Origin: Micrococcales bacterium
GTDB lineage: Bacteria > Actinomycetota > Actinomycetes > S36-B12 > UBA10799
DNA length: 64,000 nt
Reading direction: 5' to 3'
Assembly (NCBI GenBank): GCA_016703125.1
Contig: JADJCR010000005.1
Location: 62,001 to 126,000 of the forward strand
In this document: piece by piece, positions 35,111 to 45,979 of the stretch
How positions within the stretch are numbered: the first letter of the stretch is position 1
How the letters are laid out: each line of letters opens with the position of its first letter
Program-made: the position numbers and the translations under genes
The notes under the pieces: generated by a model
What the model saw: the letters and a program-made list of their open reading frames with translations, nothing else
What the model was told of the DNA's origin: nothing
The model's database searches: none

Positions 35111-35127
35111 TAGGTATCTTATACCTA
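35111..35127. promoter_or_regulatory. Probable PadR operator palindrome
   Basis: TAGGTAT-CTT-ATACCTA is a perfect 7 bp inverted repeat 25 bp upstream of the PadR start. AT content is high compared with the surroundings, and the position overlaps the expected promoter. Autoregulation is inferred. Confidence 0.6.
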
Positions 35128-35265
35128 GGGCTGCAAGGCATTGCCCGCCGTGCCGGCGGGTGGGCGGACATCGACGAGAACCCTGCGGTGCAGCGACGCC
35201 CTCGCACGGCCGGGTGCCAGACTGTGAAGCGCCTGCAACCGTCCTGAAGCCCTGGAGGCACTCGC

Positions 35266-36294
35266 ATGGACCTCGCTGTCTACTTGGCCTACGCACCCTG
35301 GATCCCCCTCGACGAGCAACTGCGGCTGGGCCGGCAGGCCGATCAGCTCGGCTTCCACAGTGCGTGGGTCGCCGAGACGTGGGGGCAGGACGCGACGGCC
35401 GTGCTCGCGGCGCTGGCAGCCACGACCGAACAGATCAGACTGGGAGCCGCGATCATGCAGATCCCGGCGCGACAGCCGACGACCACGGCGTCCGCGATCT
35501 CGACCATCGATCAACTCTCCGGCGGCCGGGCGATGCTCGGTCTGGGCCTGTCGGGACCGCAGGTCTCCGAGGGCTGGTACGGAGTGCCGTTCGTGTCGCC
35601 CTTGGGGCGTACCCGGGAGTACATCGAGATCGTGCGGATGGCGCTGGCGCACGAGAGTGTCGACTACCAGGGCAAGCACTGGCAACTCCCCGTGCGCGAC
35701 GAGGGGCTCGGGCTGGGCAAGGCGCTGAAGATGATCGGCCGGCCCGTGCAGGAACACATCCCGATCTACCTCGGGGTCATGGGAGAGAAGACAGTTCATC
35801 AGGCGGGACAGATGGCTGACGGCTGGCTACCGGCCTTTTACAACCCTCAGCATGCGGAGGCGTTGAACAGCCCGCTGCTGGCGGGTATCGCCGACGCGGG
35901 CCGGCAGCGCGGCGACGTCATGATCGCGCCCACGGTACCGATCGCCCTGGCCGACACCCGGGAGGAGGCGCAGAACCTGCTGCGCCCGATCCTGACCTGG
36001 TACTTCGGCGCGATGGGCGCCAAGGACAAGAACTTCTACATCGAACTGGCCACCCGCTACGGCTTCGGAGACGTGGCGACGGCGTGCCAGGAGGCCTTCC
36101 TCGCCGGCGACCGGATGGCTGCCGCGATGACGCTGACCCCCGAGGTGATCGACCTGGCTGCCATCGCGGCCACCCCCGCGACCCTCGAGAACCAACTGGC
36201 TGCATATGCCGACAGCGACGTCGACACTCTGATCGCGCTGCCTTTCGGGGAGCGGCCCAAACTACTCGAGGTGCTGTCTGGATACCTGCCCTGA
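35266..36294 (+). CDS. LLM-class F420-dependent oxidoreductase
   Basis: A 342-residue TIM-barrel protein of the luciferase-like monooxygenase family. Recognisable pieces: LGRQADQLGFHSAWVAETWG, IRLGAAIMQIPARQPTTTAS, LSGGRAMLGLGLSGPQV, YIEIVRMALAHE and IYLGVMGEKTVHQAGQMADG. The actinobacterial branch with AETWGxD and SGPQVxEGW usually binds coenzyme F420; cofactor and substrate are inferred. GGAGG lies 9 nt upstream of ATG 35266. It is divergent from the PadR pair and followed after 10 bp by the broken hydrolase. Confidence 0.9.
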   Translation: MDLAVYLAYAPWIPLDEQLRLGRQADQLGFHSAWVAETWGQDATAVLAALAATTEQIRLGAAIMQIPARQPTTTASAISTIDQLSGGRAMLGLGLSGPQVSEGWYGVPFVSPLGRTREYIEIVRMALAHESVDYQGKHWQLPVRDEGLGLGKALKMIGRPVQEHIPIYLGVMGEKTVHQAGQMADGWLPAFYNPQHAEALNSPLLAGIADAGRQRGDVMIAPTVPIALADTREEAQNLLRPILTWYFGAMGAKDKNFYIELATRYGFGDVATACQEAFLAGDRMAAAMTLTPEVIDLAAIAATPATLENQLAAYADSDVDTLIALPFGERPKLLEVLSGYLP

Positions 36295-36304
36295 GCGCCG
36301 CGCC

Positions 36305-37091
36305 GTGCGCCGATGGTTGATCGCCGGCACCACTGCCGGCGCAGCGGGCCTGGTGGTGGCCGATCGCGCGGCGAAGCGCCGTTTCGGCCGGCCACGCCGC
36401 CGGCCCAACCGGCACGAGGTGCCGACAGGCGCCGCTGACGTGAGCCTCACTGCGGTTGACGGCTCGACGCTGCGGGGTTGGTGGCTGGGGTCCGCCGACG
36501 GCGCTACCGGACCCGCGGCGCTTGTGATCCACGGGTGGGGAGGCAGCGCGGCCGACATGATCCCAGTCGCCGATCCGCTTTTGCGGCTCGGACTGCACGT
36601 GCTCCTGCTGGACGCCCGCGGGCACGGCCGCAGCGACGATGTCGCGGTCGCCTCGATGCCGAGCTTTGCCGACGACGTGCGGGCGGGTATGCGGTGGTTG
36701 CGGACCCGGCCGGAGGTCGACCCGCCGGGCGTCGTGCTGGTTGGACATTCCGTCGGCGCCGGGGCTTGCCTGTACACAGCGTCTGACGACCCGGACACTG
36801 CTGCGGTGATCGCCCTTGCCTCCATGGCCGATCCACGGGTGTTCATGCGCGGGCAGCTGCATCGTCCCGGTCGCCACGATCGCGGGGATCCACGCACCGG
36901 TGCTCCTCCTGCACGGGGCGCAGGACACGACAGTCCCCGTCGCTGATGCCTACCGGCTGCATGCTCTGGCGCCGGCCAACGCCACCCTGCGGGTCATCGA
37001 CGACGCCGACCACTTCAGCGTGGAGGCCCTCGACCGGGCCGGACCTGTGCTCGCGCAGTTCCTGGCCGGTGCCCTTACACCTTCCCGGTGA
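36305..37091 (+). pseudogene. Alpha/beta hydrolase with internal deletion and frameshift
   Basis: The first frame (from GTG 36305) has an N-terminal anchor (WLIAGTTAGAAGLVVADRAA), ALVIHGWGGSAADM (oxyanion region), LLLDARGHGRSDD and the nucleophile elbow VVLVGHSVGAGA, and runs to ASMADPRVFMRGQL. The second frame begins IVPVATIAGIHAPVLLLHGA and carries the catalytic Asp (QDTTVPV) and His (DDADHFSVEAL). Intact family members have about 25-30 more residues between the two parts, so a deletion near 36860 plus a frameshift breaks the gene. It follows the LLM oxidoreductase and was probably in its operon. Confidence 0.7.
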
Positions 37092-37101
37092 AACAGTCGC
37101 T

Positions 37102-37158
37102 CCGCCAGAAGTGGGCGCGGATGGCCGATGCTGAGCCGAATTCGCCCAGTTGTGGCGG
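37102..37158. repeat. Family 3 hairpin 3 (imperfect)
   Basis: Arms CCGCCAGAAGTGGGCG (37102-37117) and CGCCCAGTTGTGGCGG (37143-37158) pair at 14 of 16 positions. It lies just after the broken hydrolase gene. Confidence 0.7.
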
Positions 37159-37200
37159 CGATATGCCCATATTTGAGGGTATTCAGAGGCCGAAATCGTG

Positions 37201-37241
37201 CCACAAGTGGGCGAAGAAGCCCTCGCCGCGCCCACTTGTGG
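37201..37241. repeat. Family 3 hairpin 4
   Basis: Perfect 13 bp arms CCACAAGTGGGCG (37201-37213) and CGCCCACTTGTGG (37229-37241). With hairpin 3 it forms a pair spaced by about 42 bp, as at 28.7 kb. Confidence 0.85.
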
Positions 37242-37347
37242 TCTGGGTGGAGGGCGAGCCGGGTCCTTGAGCATGACGGACATGTGTAATGTCTGCTGTG
37301 GCGCGGAAAGGGTAGGAATTGATGTACCGCGACAGAAGGGCCCGGCC

Positions 37348-37476
37348 ATGACAGATGGCGCACGCTCCCAGGACAGCCATGACTCCAAGACCGACGCCGA
37401 ACCCCCCGGCGACTCGCAGGTGACCAACCCGAACCGGATGATCGGCGACGGCGACGAGGTCTCCGACAACGACTAG
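37348..37476 (+). CDS. Small acidic hydrophilic protein
   Basis: A 42-residue protein, MTDGARSQDSHDSKTDAEPP ... GDGDEVSDND, very rich in Asp, Ser and Asn, with no hydrophobic segment. GAAGGG lies 7 nt upstream of ATG 37348, a good ribosome binding site, which is why it is considered real. It is the only gene between the hydrolase and furA. Function is unknown; small acidic proteins are often intrinsically disordered or metal/nucleoid associated. Confidence 0.45.
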   Translation: MTDGARSQDSHDSKTDAEPPGDSQVTNPNRMIGDGDEVSDND

Positions 37477-37478
37477 AT

Positions 37479-37514
37479 GTGTGGATTCGATCAAATCCTG
37501 GACATAGTCCACAC
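37479..37514. promoter_or_regulatory. furA-katG operator candidate (nested palindromes)
   Basis: Outer arms GTGTGGA (37479-37485) and TCCACAC (37508-37514) enclose an inner palindrome TGGAC-ATA-GTCCA (37499-37511). It lies just upstream of the furA -10 box, where FurA binds in mycobacteria and streptomycetes. Autoregulation by the encoded Fur protein is inferred. Confidence 0.6.
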
Positions 37515-37521
37515 CTGCGGC

Positions 37522-37527
37522 TAGAGT
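37522..37527 (+). promoter_or_regulatory. Leaderless -10 box (TAGAGT) of furA
   Basis: TAGAGT lies 6 nt before ATG 37534. A leaderless furA transcript is known in mycobacteria, and the spacing is the same. Confidence 0.65.
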
Positions 37528-37533
37528 CGGGTC

Positions 37534-40145
<2,612 letters not shown>

Positions 40146-40161
40146 GGCACTGACGCGCCGG

Positions 40162-40198
40162 TGGCGCACCAGGTGGGCACAGCCCGTCCGGTGCGCCA
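40162..40198 (+). terminator. Stem-loop after katG
   Basis: TGGCGCACC (40162-40170) and GGTGCGCCA (40190-40198) pair perfectly over 9 bp; the loop holds a further GGGC/GCCC pair. It starts 17 bp after the katG stop. No U-tract follows. Confidence 0.55.
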
Positions 40199-40205
40199 TC
40201 GGCGT

Positions 40206-40415
40206 TTCCGCGCAAGGCGGGAGTGAAACCGCTACCTGGGAGCGAAACCGCGCGGTTTTATCACTCCCGGGTGTCCGGGTCACTCCCGGCTGCGATTCGA
40301 GCGCCGCCGTGAAGCCATTCCGCGCAAGGCGGGAGCGAAACCGCTACCTGGGAGCGAAACCGCGCGGTTTGAACACTCCCGGGTGTCCGGGTCACTCCCG
40401 GGTACGGTTCGCGCG
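40206..40415 (+). repeat. Family 4 repeat: two tandem copies with 112 bp period
   Basis: TTCCGCGCAAGGCGGGAG starts at 40206 and again at 40318. Each unit has GAAACCGCTACCTGGGAGCG, AAACCGCGCGGTTT (palindromic) and CACTCCCGGGTGTCCGGGTC. Related elements in the opposite orientation occur at 45697-45928. The region contains no gene. Confidence 0.85.
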
Positions 40416-40428
40416 CCGTCTGCGGGCC

Positions 40429-40791
40429 TCAGCCCGAGGCCCGCCCCCACACGTGCGCGCCGCCCCAGTCGATCACGACGGCCGGCTCGTCACCGATCAC
40501 CCAGCCGTCATGCCCGGGCGGCAGCACGTTGACGTCGCCGGCGCGCACTTCGAACTCGGTGCCGTCGGACATCTGTGCGCCCAGCACCCCGGATATCACG
40601 TACTGGAAGTGCGGGGCCTCGCACCATTCGGTTCCGGTTGTCGGTTTCACATGCTCCGACCACCGCCAGCCCGGCTGCAGGGTGATGCGGAGAACTTTCC
40701 CACCACCGATGTCGACCACTTCACCGCGGCCGAGGGGGAATTCGAGGATCTCGTCGGGTTCACTGAACTTCTTAACTTCTGCTCCAGCCAT
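40429..40791 (-). CDS. Cupin-domain protein
   Basis: A 120-residue single-domain cupin. The first motif area is LQPGWRWSEHVKPTTGTEWC and the second is EVRAGDVNVLPPGHDGWVIG; the barrel strands HFQYVISGVLGAQM lie between. Only some of the usual metal-binding His/Glu residues are present (EH in WSEHV, H in PHFQY and PGHDG), so metal binding is possible but unproven. Function is unknown; similar small cupins act as enzymes or sensors. GAGGAGG lies 5 nt upstream of the start. It is divergent from the moxR operon. Confidence 0.85.
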   Translation of the reverse strand: MAGAEVKKFSEPDEILEFPLGRGEVVDIGGGKVLRITLQPGWRWSEHVKPTTGTEWCEAPHFQYVISGVLGAQMSDGTEFEVRAGDVNVLPPGHDGWVIGDEPAVVIDWGGAHVWGRASG

Positions 40792-40891
40792 GGGAGCCTC
40801 CTCAGTTAGGAGAGGCTCACCAATCTACGCCGCTCAGGAACGCCCCACAAGACTCTGTATCGCTGCCCAGGAGCCCGTGCCGCACACCGAC

Positions 40892-40897
40892 TAGAGT
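40892..40897 (+). promoter_or_regulatory. Leaderless -10 box (TAGAGT) of the moxR operon
   Basis: TAGAGT is 7 nt upstream of ATG 40905; no ribosome binding site is present. Confidence 0.55.
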
Positions 40898-40904
40898 TCC
40901 ACGC

Positions 40905-41858
40905 ATGACCCCGGAACAGGCGCAGTACTTCGCCCAGCGCTTCGACGCCGTCGTCGGGAACGTGGAGCGTTTCATCCAGGGCAAGGACGACGTGGTCCGT
41001 CTTGCCCTCATCGCCCTGCTGGCTGAGGGGCACCTGCTCATGGAGGATGTCCCAGGCGTGGGCAAGACGTCCCTGGCCCGGTCCTTGTCCGCGTCGCTGG
41101 GGCTCAGTGGCAGCCGGATCCAGTTCACGCCCGACCTGCTGCCCTCCGATGTGACGGGCGTCACCGTCTTCCATCAGAGCAAGGACTCGTTCGAGTTCCA
41201 CCCCGGACCGGTCTTCGCGAACATTGTGCTTGCCGATGAGATCAACCGGGCATCGCCGAAGACGCAGTCTGCACTGCTCGAGGTGATGGCTGAGCGCACG
41301 GTGACCGTCGATGGCCGCAGCCACAAGGTCCCCCGCCCGTTCCTCGTGATCGCCACGCAGAACCCGGTGGACATGGACGGCACCTATCCCTTGCCGGAAG
41401 CCCAGCTCGACCGCTTCATGATGCGCATCTCGGTCGGGTATCCCAACCCCGCGGCGGAGACGCAGATCCTCAAGAACGCCCACGAGGGCCGGCGGCTGGA
41501 GGACCTGCGCGCGGTGTCGAACACTGAGGAGGTCACCGGGATGATCAAGGCCGCGGGCGGCGTGCACATCGCCGACAGTGTCCTGACCTACATCGTCGGC
41601 CTCATCACCGCGACCCGGAACTCCCCCGGCGTGCGGCTCGGATCCAGCCCCCGCGGCGGTCTGGCCCTCCTGGCGACCGCACGGGTGCGCGCCGCCTCGC
41701 GCGCCCGGCACTACGTCACCCCTGAGGACGTGGGTGCGCTCATCCAACCCGTCCTGGCCCACCGCCTGGTGCTCTCCCCCGAGGCGATCGCCGGCGGGGC
41801 AACCGCCGACCAGATCCTCAGCGAGGCCACTCGCGGGGTGCCGGTACCGCAGGGCTGA
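40905..41858 (+). CDS. MoxR-family AAA ATPase
   Basis: A 317-residue AAA+ ATPase of the MoxR type. Walker A is EDVPGVGKTSLA (about 47-58), Walker B is IVLADEINRASPKTQSALLE, sensor 1 is VIATQNPVDMDGTYPLPEAQ and the lid contains PRGGLALLATARVRA. MoxR proteins are chaperones that activate partner proteins, often with von Willebrand-type or DUF58 partners. It is first in a three-gene operon with DUF58 and a transglutaminase-like protein, a conserved actinobacterial set linked to envelope assembly. Confidence 0.93.
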   Translation: MTPEQAQYFAQRFDAVVGNVERFIQGKDDVVRLALIALLAEGHLLMEDVPGVGKTSLARSLSASLGLSGSRIQFTPDLLPSDVTGVTVFHQSKDSFEFHPGPVFANIVLADEINRASPKTQSALLEVMAERTVTVDGRSHKVPRPFLVIATQNPVDMDGTYPLPEAQLDRFMMRISVGYPNPAAETQILKNAHEGRRLEDLRAVSNTEEVTGMIKAAGGVHIADSVLTYIVGLITATRNSPGVRLGSSPRGGLALLATARVRAASRARHYVTPEDVGALIQPVLAHRLVLSPEAIAGGATADQILSEATRGVPVPQG

Positions 41859-41861
41859 GTC

Positions 41862-43064
41862 ATGACGGCCACCCAGGAGCCGGTCGTTGTCAGTGCCGGG
41901 GACGAGCCTGACTCCGTACGCGAGGTGTCCGCCCGCACCAAGGGCCTGCTCATCAGTGTGCCGGTCCTCGCGGGACTGGGCTTCCTGCTCGGCTACCCGG
42001 CGGTGGTGGCCCTCGCGGCCGCCCCTCTGCTGCTCATCGGCATGGGGTTGTTCATGGTCGGTCGGCGCCCGGGGGGGAACCTGCGCCGCGCGGTCGAACC
42101 GGCCCAGCTCACCCGCGGCGAAACAGCCACGGCCCTGATCACCAGTGTGAACAATCGGGTCACCCCGACGGGCGTGGTGGAGGCCCTCGACAGCATCGCC
42201 GGGCAGCCGGTCGAGATCCTCATCCCGCCGGTCCCGCCACGGCGTGAGGTGACGGTGTCGTATCGGTTCGTCCCGCTGCGCCGCGGAGAACTGCTGCTTG
42301 GTCCGGTGACCCTGGAACGACGCGATCCCTGGGGTCTGTTCGTGCGCCGGGCCACGTCCTCGGCGCAGCTGACGGTCCTGGTGCATCCACGGGTCCTGCC
42401 GGTGGACGTGACCCTGGCCGGGAACCGTATCGGCCAGGAGGGTGGCACCGCCGACCGGGACGTCCTCGGCTCCAACCAGTTCCATACGCTGCGCGAATAC
42501 GTCATCGGCGACGAACTGCGCCAGATCCATTGGCGCAGTTCCGCGCGGGTCGGCAAACTCATGGTCAAACAACTCGTGGACAACCCGCTGCCGCGGGCGC
42601 TGGTCCTGCTGGACAACGACATCCGCTCCTACCGCAGGGCCGAAGACTTCGAAGAGGCCGTCGATGCCGCCGCTTCCATCGGCAGTGTGATCGTGCGCGC
42701 GGGGCTGCCGGTGTCCTTGCGCACCACAGGTGAGGACACCGGCGTGGAGATCCTGCGCGTCGACGACCTCACCCGTTTGCTGGACGCCCTGGCGCTGAGC
42801 GATCCCCGTGTGCTCAAGGTCTCACCGCCTGCCCTGCGGCAGGTTCTGCTGGCCACCAGGTCCACGTCGTTCTTCCTCATCACCGGCCCGCACACCGGCC
42901 TGATCCCCAGCGCGATCGCGGCACTGGGGCTGGTCGGCGAGGGCACTGTCGTGCGGGTCGGTCAGTCCGGCGGTCTGAGCCGGCCACGGCGCGGCCTGGT
43001 CTTCCGAGACGCCATGCGGTGCGACGACCTCGTCGGGCCGATTCTGCCCGGGGCCCGGCAATGA
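41862..43064 (+). CDS. DUF58 family membrane protein
   Basis: A 400-residue protein with two N-terminal helices (about 27-66) and a cytosolic DUF58 domain. LREYVIGDELRQIHWRSSAR and the following KLMVKQL are the family signature. DUF58 proteins resemble vWA-domain proteins and are the usual clients of MoxR ATPases. It begins 3 bp after moxR and its stop overlaps the next start (ATGA), so all three genes are coupled. Confidence 0.92.
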   Translation: MTATQEPVVVSAGDEPDSVREVSARTKGLLISVPVLAGLGFLLGYPAVVALAAAPLLLIGMGLFMVGRRPGGNLRRAVEPAQLTRGETATALITSVNNRVTPTGVVEALDSIAGQPVEILIPPVPPRREVTVSYRFVPLRRGELLLGPVTLERRDPWGLFVRRATSSAQLTVLVHPRVLPVDVTLAGNRIGQEGGTADRDVLGSNQFHTLREYVIGDELRQIHWRSSARVGKLMVKQLVDNPLPRALVLLDNDIRSYRRAEDFEEAVDAAASIGSVIVRAGLPVSLRTTGEDTGVEILRVDDLTRLLDALALSDPRVLKVSPPALRQVLLATRSTSFFLITGPHTGLIPSAIAALGLVGEGTVVRVGQSGGLSRPRRGLVFRDAMRCDDLVGPILPGARQ

Positions 43065-45250
43065 CCCGTCTGGACGTGGTTCGACGGACCGTGGCGGTGG
43101 GGATCATGTGCCTGGGTGCCACCGCGGTGTTCATCCGCCTCTTCGGGTACATGCCCGTGCTCACCCGGCTCTTCCCGGTGATCATTCTTTGCTGCGTCGG
43201 ATACGCGCTCGGCACCGCCGGCGGCCAGCGGGTGCAGCGCGGGCTCGGCGCCCTCGTGGGGCTGCTCACCACCGTGATCGCCAGTGTCGTTCTGGGCGCG
43301 ATGACGATCGAGAACGAGGCCGGCAACGTCGGTGTCTCAAGCTTCTTCGGAGGCCTCGTGGAGGGCTTCGGGATCATCATCCGCGCGGTGGTGCCGGCGC
43401 CGGTGAATGCAGAGACCGTGACGGCCGCCATGCTGTTGACTGCCTACGGCACGCTGGTGGCCTGCCTGCTGGTCACAACCTTCGTCCCGGCCTCCAGTCT
43501 GGTGCCTCCGACCGTGATCTTCGTGGTCGGTCTGATGCTGTCGCAGGGGTCGGTGCTGCCACCGATCCCGTTCGCGGCCGTGTTCATCGCCGCCGTGGTC
43601 GCGGCGCTGGCCCTCATGCCGGCCGCCAAACAGCAGAACCAGATCGAGGACGGGGCGGAGTTCGCGGCCGTGGACACGGGCAAGCGTCCCGGCCGGCCAT
43701 TGCGGGTGGTGACCGTCTCCATCGGCGCCATCCTGATCGCGGTGGTGGCCGCGGCTCTCGGTCCCGCAACCCAGATCGGGGCCATGAGGCCGGCATACGA
43801 CCCGCACCAGAAGGACAACTTCCGTCCCGACACCGACCTTGACGGCGACGACGTCGTGTCGCTCGCCACGAAGTGGCAGACGCTGCGCCGCGAGGACCCG
43901 TTCGAAGTGTTCAGTGTCACCGGCCCGGACATCCCGTCCTCGGTGAACTGGGCCATCAACTCCAAGTTCGACGGGGTGGCCTGGAGCAGTCTGACGACAT
44001 TCGACCAAGTGGGCCCGGACGGTATCCCGTACGACGGGCCCTGGCCCAGGTTCACCGCCGACGGCAGCACCGGATTCGAGACCGGGGAGTTGCTGCCCGG
44101 TCCGTGGCTGCCGGCGTCGTTCCGGCCCACGACAGTCACGGGGCTGGTGGCACGGGCCGACCCGGAGGGCACCGTCGTGGCCGGCGATGACAAGGGGGCG
44201 CAGAAGACGTATCAGATCGGCTATCGGGCCCTGGCGATGCGATCCCTGGCGCCTCTGGAGACGGTGCGTGCGGTGCAACGCCCCGAGTACGGGACCCTGC
44301 GGGAGTTGCCATCCGACTTCCCCCTGGAGCTGCGCTACTTCGCGCAGAGTGCCATGTCCACGGCCAGCACGCCCTACGGGCAGTTGCAGGCGCTGGCCGC
44401 TGCCCTGTCCTCGCCGCCCTTCCAGGAGCAGGACAACTCCATTGACAACTCCCTCGACGTGACGGCCCTGAAGGACCTGGTGATCACGAGCAAGAAGGGC
44501 ACTGAGGCGCAGTTCGCCACGGCCTTCGCGCTCATGGCGCGCAGCCAGGGCTACCCGACACGGTTGGTGGTCGGGTTCTCGACGAGCGGCAAGGGACAGT
44601 CGCGCACGGTCGACTCCACGGACGTGATCATCTACCCCGAGGTGGAACTGACGAGGGTCGGTTGGGTGCCCTTCGCCCCTGGCCCCCGTGACCTGGCCCG
44701 CGGTGTGCCCGTGATTCGCAAAGTCACCGCGCCGAAGCCCGGCAAGTCCCCCAAGCCGAGCCCGACCCCGACACCGAAGCCGAGTCCGACACCGAGTCCC
44801 TCGCCTGAGCCGGATCCGGAGCCGTCGAGCCAGGCGCGTTCCTTGACGGGCGTCCTGGCAGTGCTGGCGGCCGTCCTGGTGCTGGTCAGCTGGCCGCTGC
44901 TCGTGGCGTGGCGCCGCCGCCGCCGCAAGGCCAGTTTGCGCCGCGGCGGGCCCGATGAGCAGGTGACAGGCGCCTGGTCGTACGCACGGGCCGGCCGGCG
45001 CCGCCTCGGGCAGCCCTTGGACGACACCGCATCACCGGCGGCCTATGCTGCGGACCTGCAGGCTGAACCGGCGGTCCGGGATCTGGCCGTTCTCACCGAG
45101 GCCGCGATGTACGCACCTGAGCAACTCACCGAGGCCGACGCGGTGCGTGCTTGGACCATGGCCGACAAGGTGGTCGCCGAGGCGCTCAAGCGCGGGGGTG
45201 TCCTTCGACGGCTGCGCTGGTGGCTGGTGCCTCCCGCTCGACGCACTTAA
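43061..45250 (+). CDS. Membrane-bound transglutaminase-like protein (DUF3488/DUF4129 type)
   Basis: A 729-residue membrane protein. About six N-terminal helices (residues 8-240) are followed by an extracytoplasmic region with a transglutaminase-like core (GTEAQFATAFALMARSQGYP), a Pro/Ser/Thr linker (PKPSPTPTPKPSPTPSPSP), one more helix and a C-terminal DUF4129-like cytosolic end. The catalytic Cys that normally follows the G-x is replaced (G-T-E-A-Q-F-A), and the HAW histidine segment reads VIIYPEVEL, so enzymatic activity is doubtful. With MoxR and DUF58 it probably forms an envelope complex. Confidence 0.87.
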   Translation: MTRLDVVRRTVAVGIMCLGATAVFIRLFGYMPVLTRLFPVIILCCVGYALGTAGGQRVQRGLGALVGLLTTVIASVVLGAMTIENEAGNVGVSSFFGGLVEGFGIIIRAVVPAPVNAETVTAAMLLTAYGTLVACLLVTTFVPASSLVPPTVIFVVGLMLSQGSVLPPIPFAAVFIAAVVAALALMPAAKQQNQIEDGAEFAAVDTGKRPGRPLRVVTVSIGAILIAVVAAALGPATQIGAMRPAYDPHQKDNFRPDTDLDGDDVVSLATKWQTLRREDPFEVFSVTGPDIPSSVNWAINSKFDGVAWSSLTTFDQVGPDGIPYDGPWPRFTADGSTGFETGELLPGPWLPASFRPTTVTGLVARADPEGTVVAGDDKGAQKTYQIGYRALAMRSLAPLETVRAVQRPEYGTLRELPSDFPLELRYFAQSAMSTASTPYGQLQALAAALSSPPFQEQDNSIDNSLDVTALKDLVITSKKGTEAQFATAFALMARSQGYPTRLVVGFSTSGKGQSRTVDSTDVIIYPEVELTRVGWVPFAPGPRDLARGVPVIRKVTAPKPGKSPKPSPTPTPKPSPTPSPSPEPDPEPSSQARSLTGVLAVLAAVLVLVSWPLLVAWRRRRRKASLRRGGPDEQVTGAWSYARAGRRRLGQPLDDTASPAAYAADLQAEPAVRDLAVLTEAAMYAPEQLTEADAVRAWTMADKVVAEALKRGGVLRRLRWWLVPPARRT

Positions 45251-45253
45251 CCT
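45248..45253 (+). promoter_or_regulatory. Leaderless -10 box (TAACCT) of msrB
   Basis: TAACCT lies 6 nt before ATG 45260 and overlaps the end of the preceding gene. Confidence 0.45.
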
Positions 45254-45259
45254 GGGACC

Positions 45260-45691
45260 ATGCATTCGAGCCCTGCCGACGATTCCAGCGCCTACCCAGC
45301 GAGCAAGCCCGAGGAGCAGTGGCGCGCCGAACTCACCCCGCAGGAGTACCACGTGCTCCGGGAGGCGGGCACGGAACGGGCCTTCACCGGCGAGTACACC
45401 GACGAAGAGACCACTGGTGTCTACGCCTGCCGCGCCTGTGGTGCCGAGTTGTTCCGATCGACGGAGAAGTTCCATTCCGGCTGTGGCTGGCCCTCGTTCT
45501 TCTCTCCCTTGGCCGGCGACCGGATCGTGGAGATCGAGGACCGGTCGCTGGGCATGGCCCGCACCGAGGTCCGGTGCGCCGCGTGCGGTTCACACCTCGG
45601 GCATGTGTTCGCCGGCGAGGGGTACAACACCCCCACCGATCTGCGTTACTGCATTAACTCCGTGTCCTTGCGGCTCGACCGCACCGAGTGA
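45260..45691 (+). CDS. msrB: Peptide-methionine (R)-S-oxide reductase MsrB
   Basis: A 143-residue MsrB that reduces the R-sulfoxide of methionine. Zinc-binding pairs are CRACG and CAACG; FHSGCGWPSFF carries the conserved aromatic-Ser block, and the catalytic cysteine is in LRYCINSVSLRL. A resolving cysteine may be in SGCGW. It sits between the moxR operon and the haem genes and joins KatG as an oxidative-damage function in this stretch. Confidence 0.96.
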   Translation: MHSSPADDSSAYPASKPEEQWRAELTPQEYHVLREAGTERAFTGEYTDEETTGVYACRACGAELFRSTEKFHSGCGWPSFFSPLAGDRIVEIEDRSLGMARTEVRCAACGSHLGHVFAGEGYNTPTDLRYCINSVSLRLDRTE

Positions 45692-45696
45692 CGGTG

Positions 45697-45928
45697 TACC
45701 CGGGAGCGATCCGGCCGCGCAGTCTCGCTCCCGGTGCCAAGCCCCCGCCAGTCCTACCGGGGGCCGCGAGTTTCCTCCCATTCAGCGGTTTCTCTCCCAG
45801 GTGGCGGTTTCTCTCCCAGGTAGCGGCGCCACGCCCCCGCCAGTCCTACCGGGGAGCGATACGGACATCGGGGAGCGATCCAACCGCGCAGTTTCGCTCC
45901 CGGGTAGCGGTTTCTCTCCCAGGCACGG
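45697..45928. repeat. Family 4 repeat region, opposite orientation
   Basis: GCGGTTTCTCTCCCAGGTAGCGG-type elements (three, 45785-45925) are the reverse complement of the units at 40206-40415. GCCCCCGCCAGTCCTACCGGGG occurs twice 92 bp apart, and GGGAGCGATCC...CGCGCAGT...TCGCTCCCGG inverted repeats flank them. There is no gene between msrB and hemQ. Confidence 0.8.
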
Positions 45929-45979
45929 CCCAAAGCCCCGGCCCGGCCGGGCAGGCGTCGGCACAGCCCCCGGGCGCAC

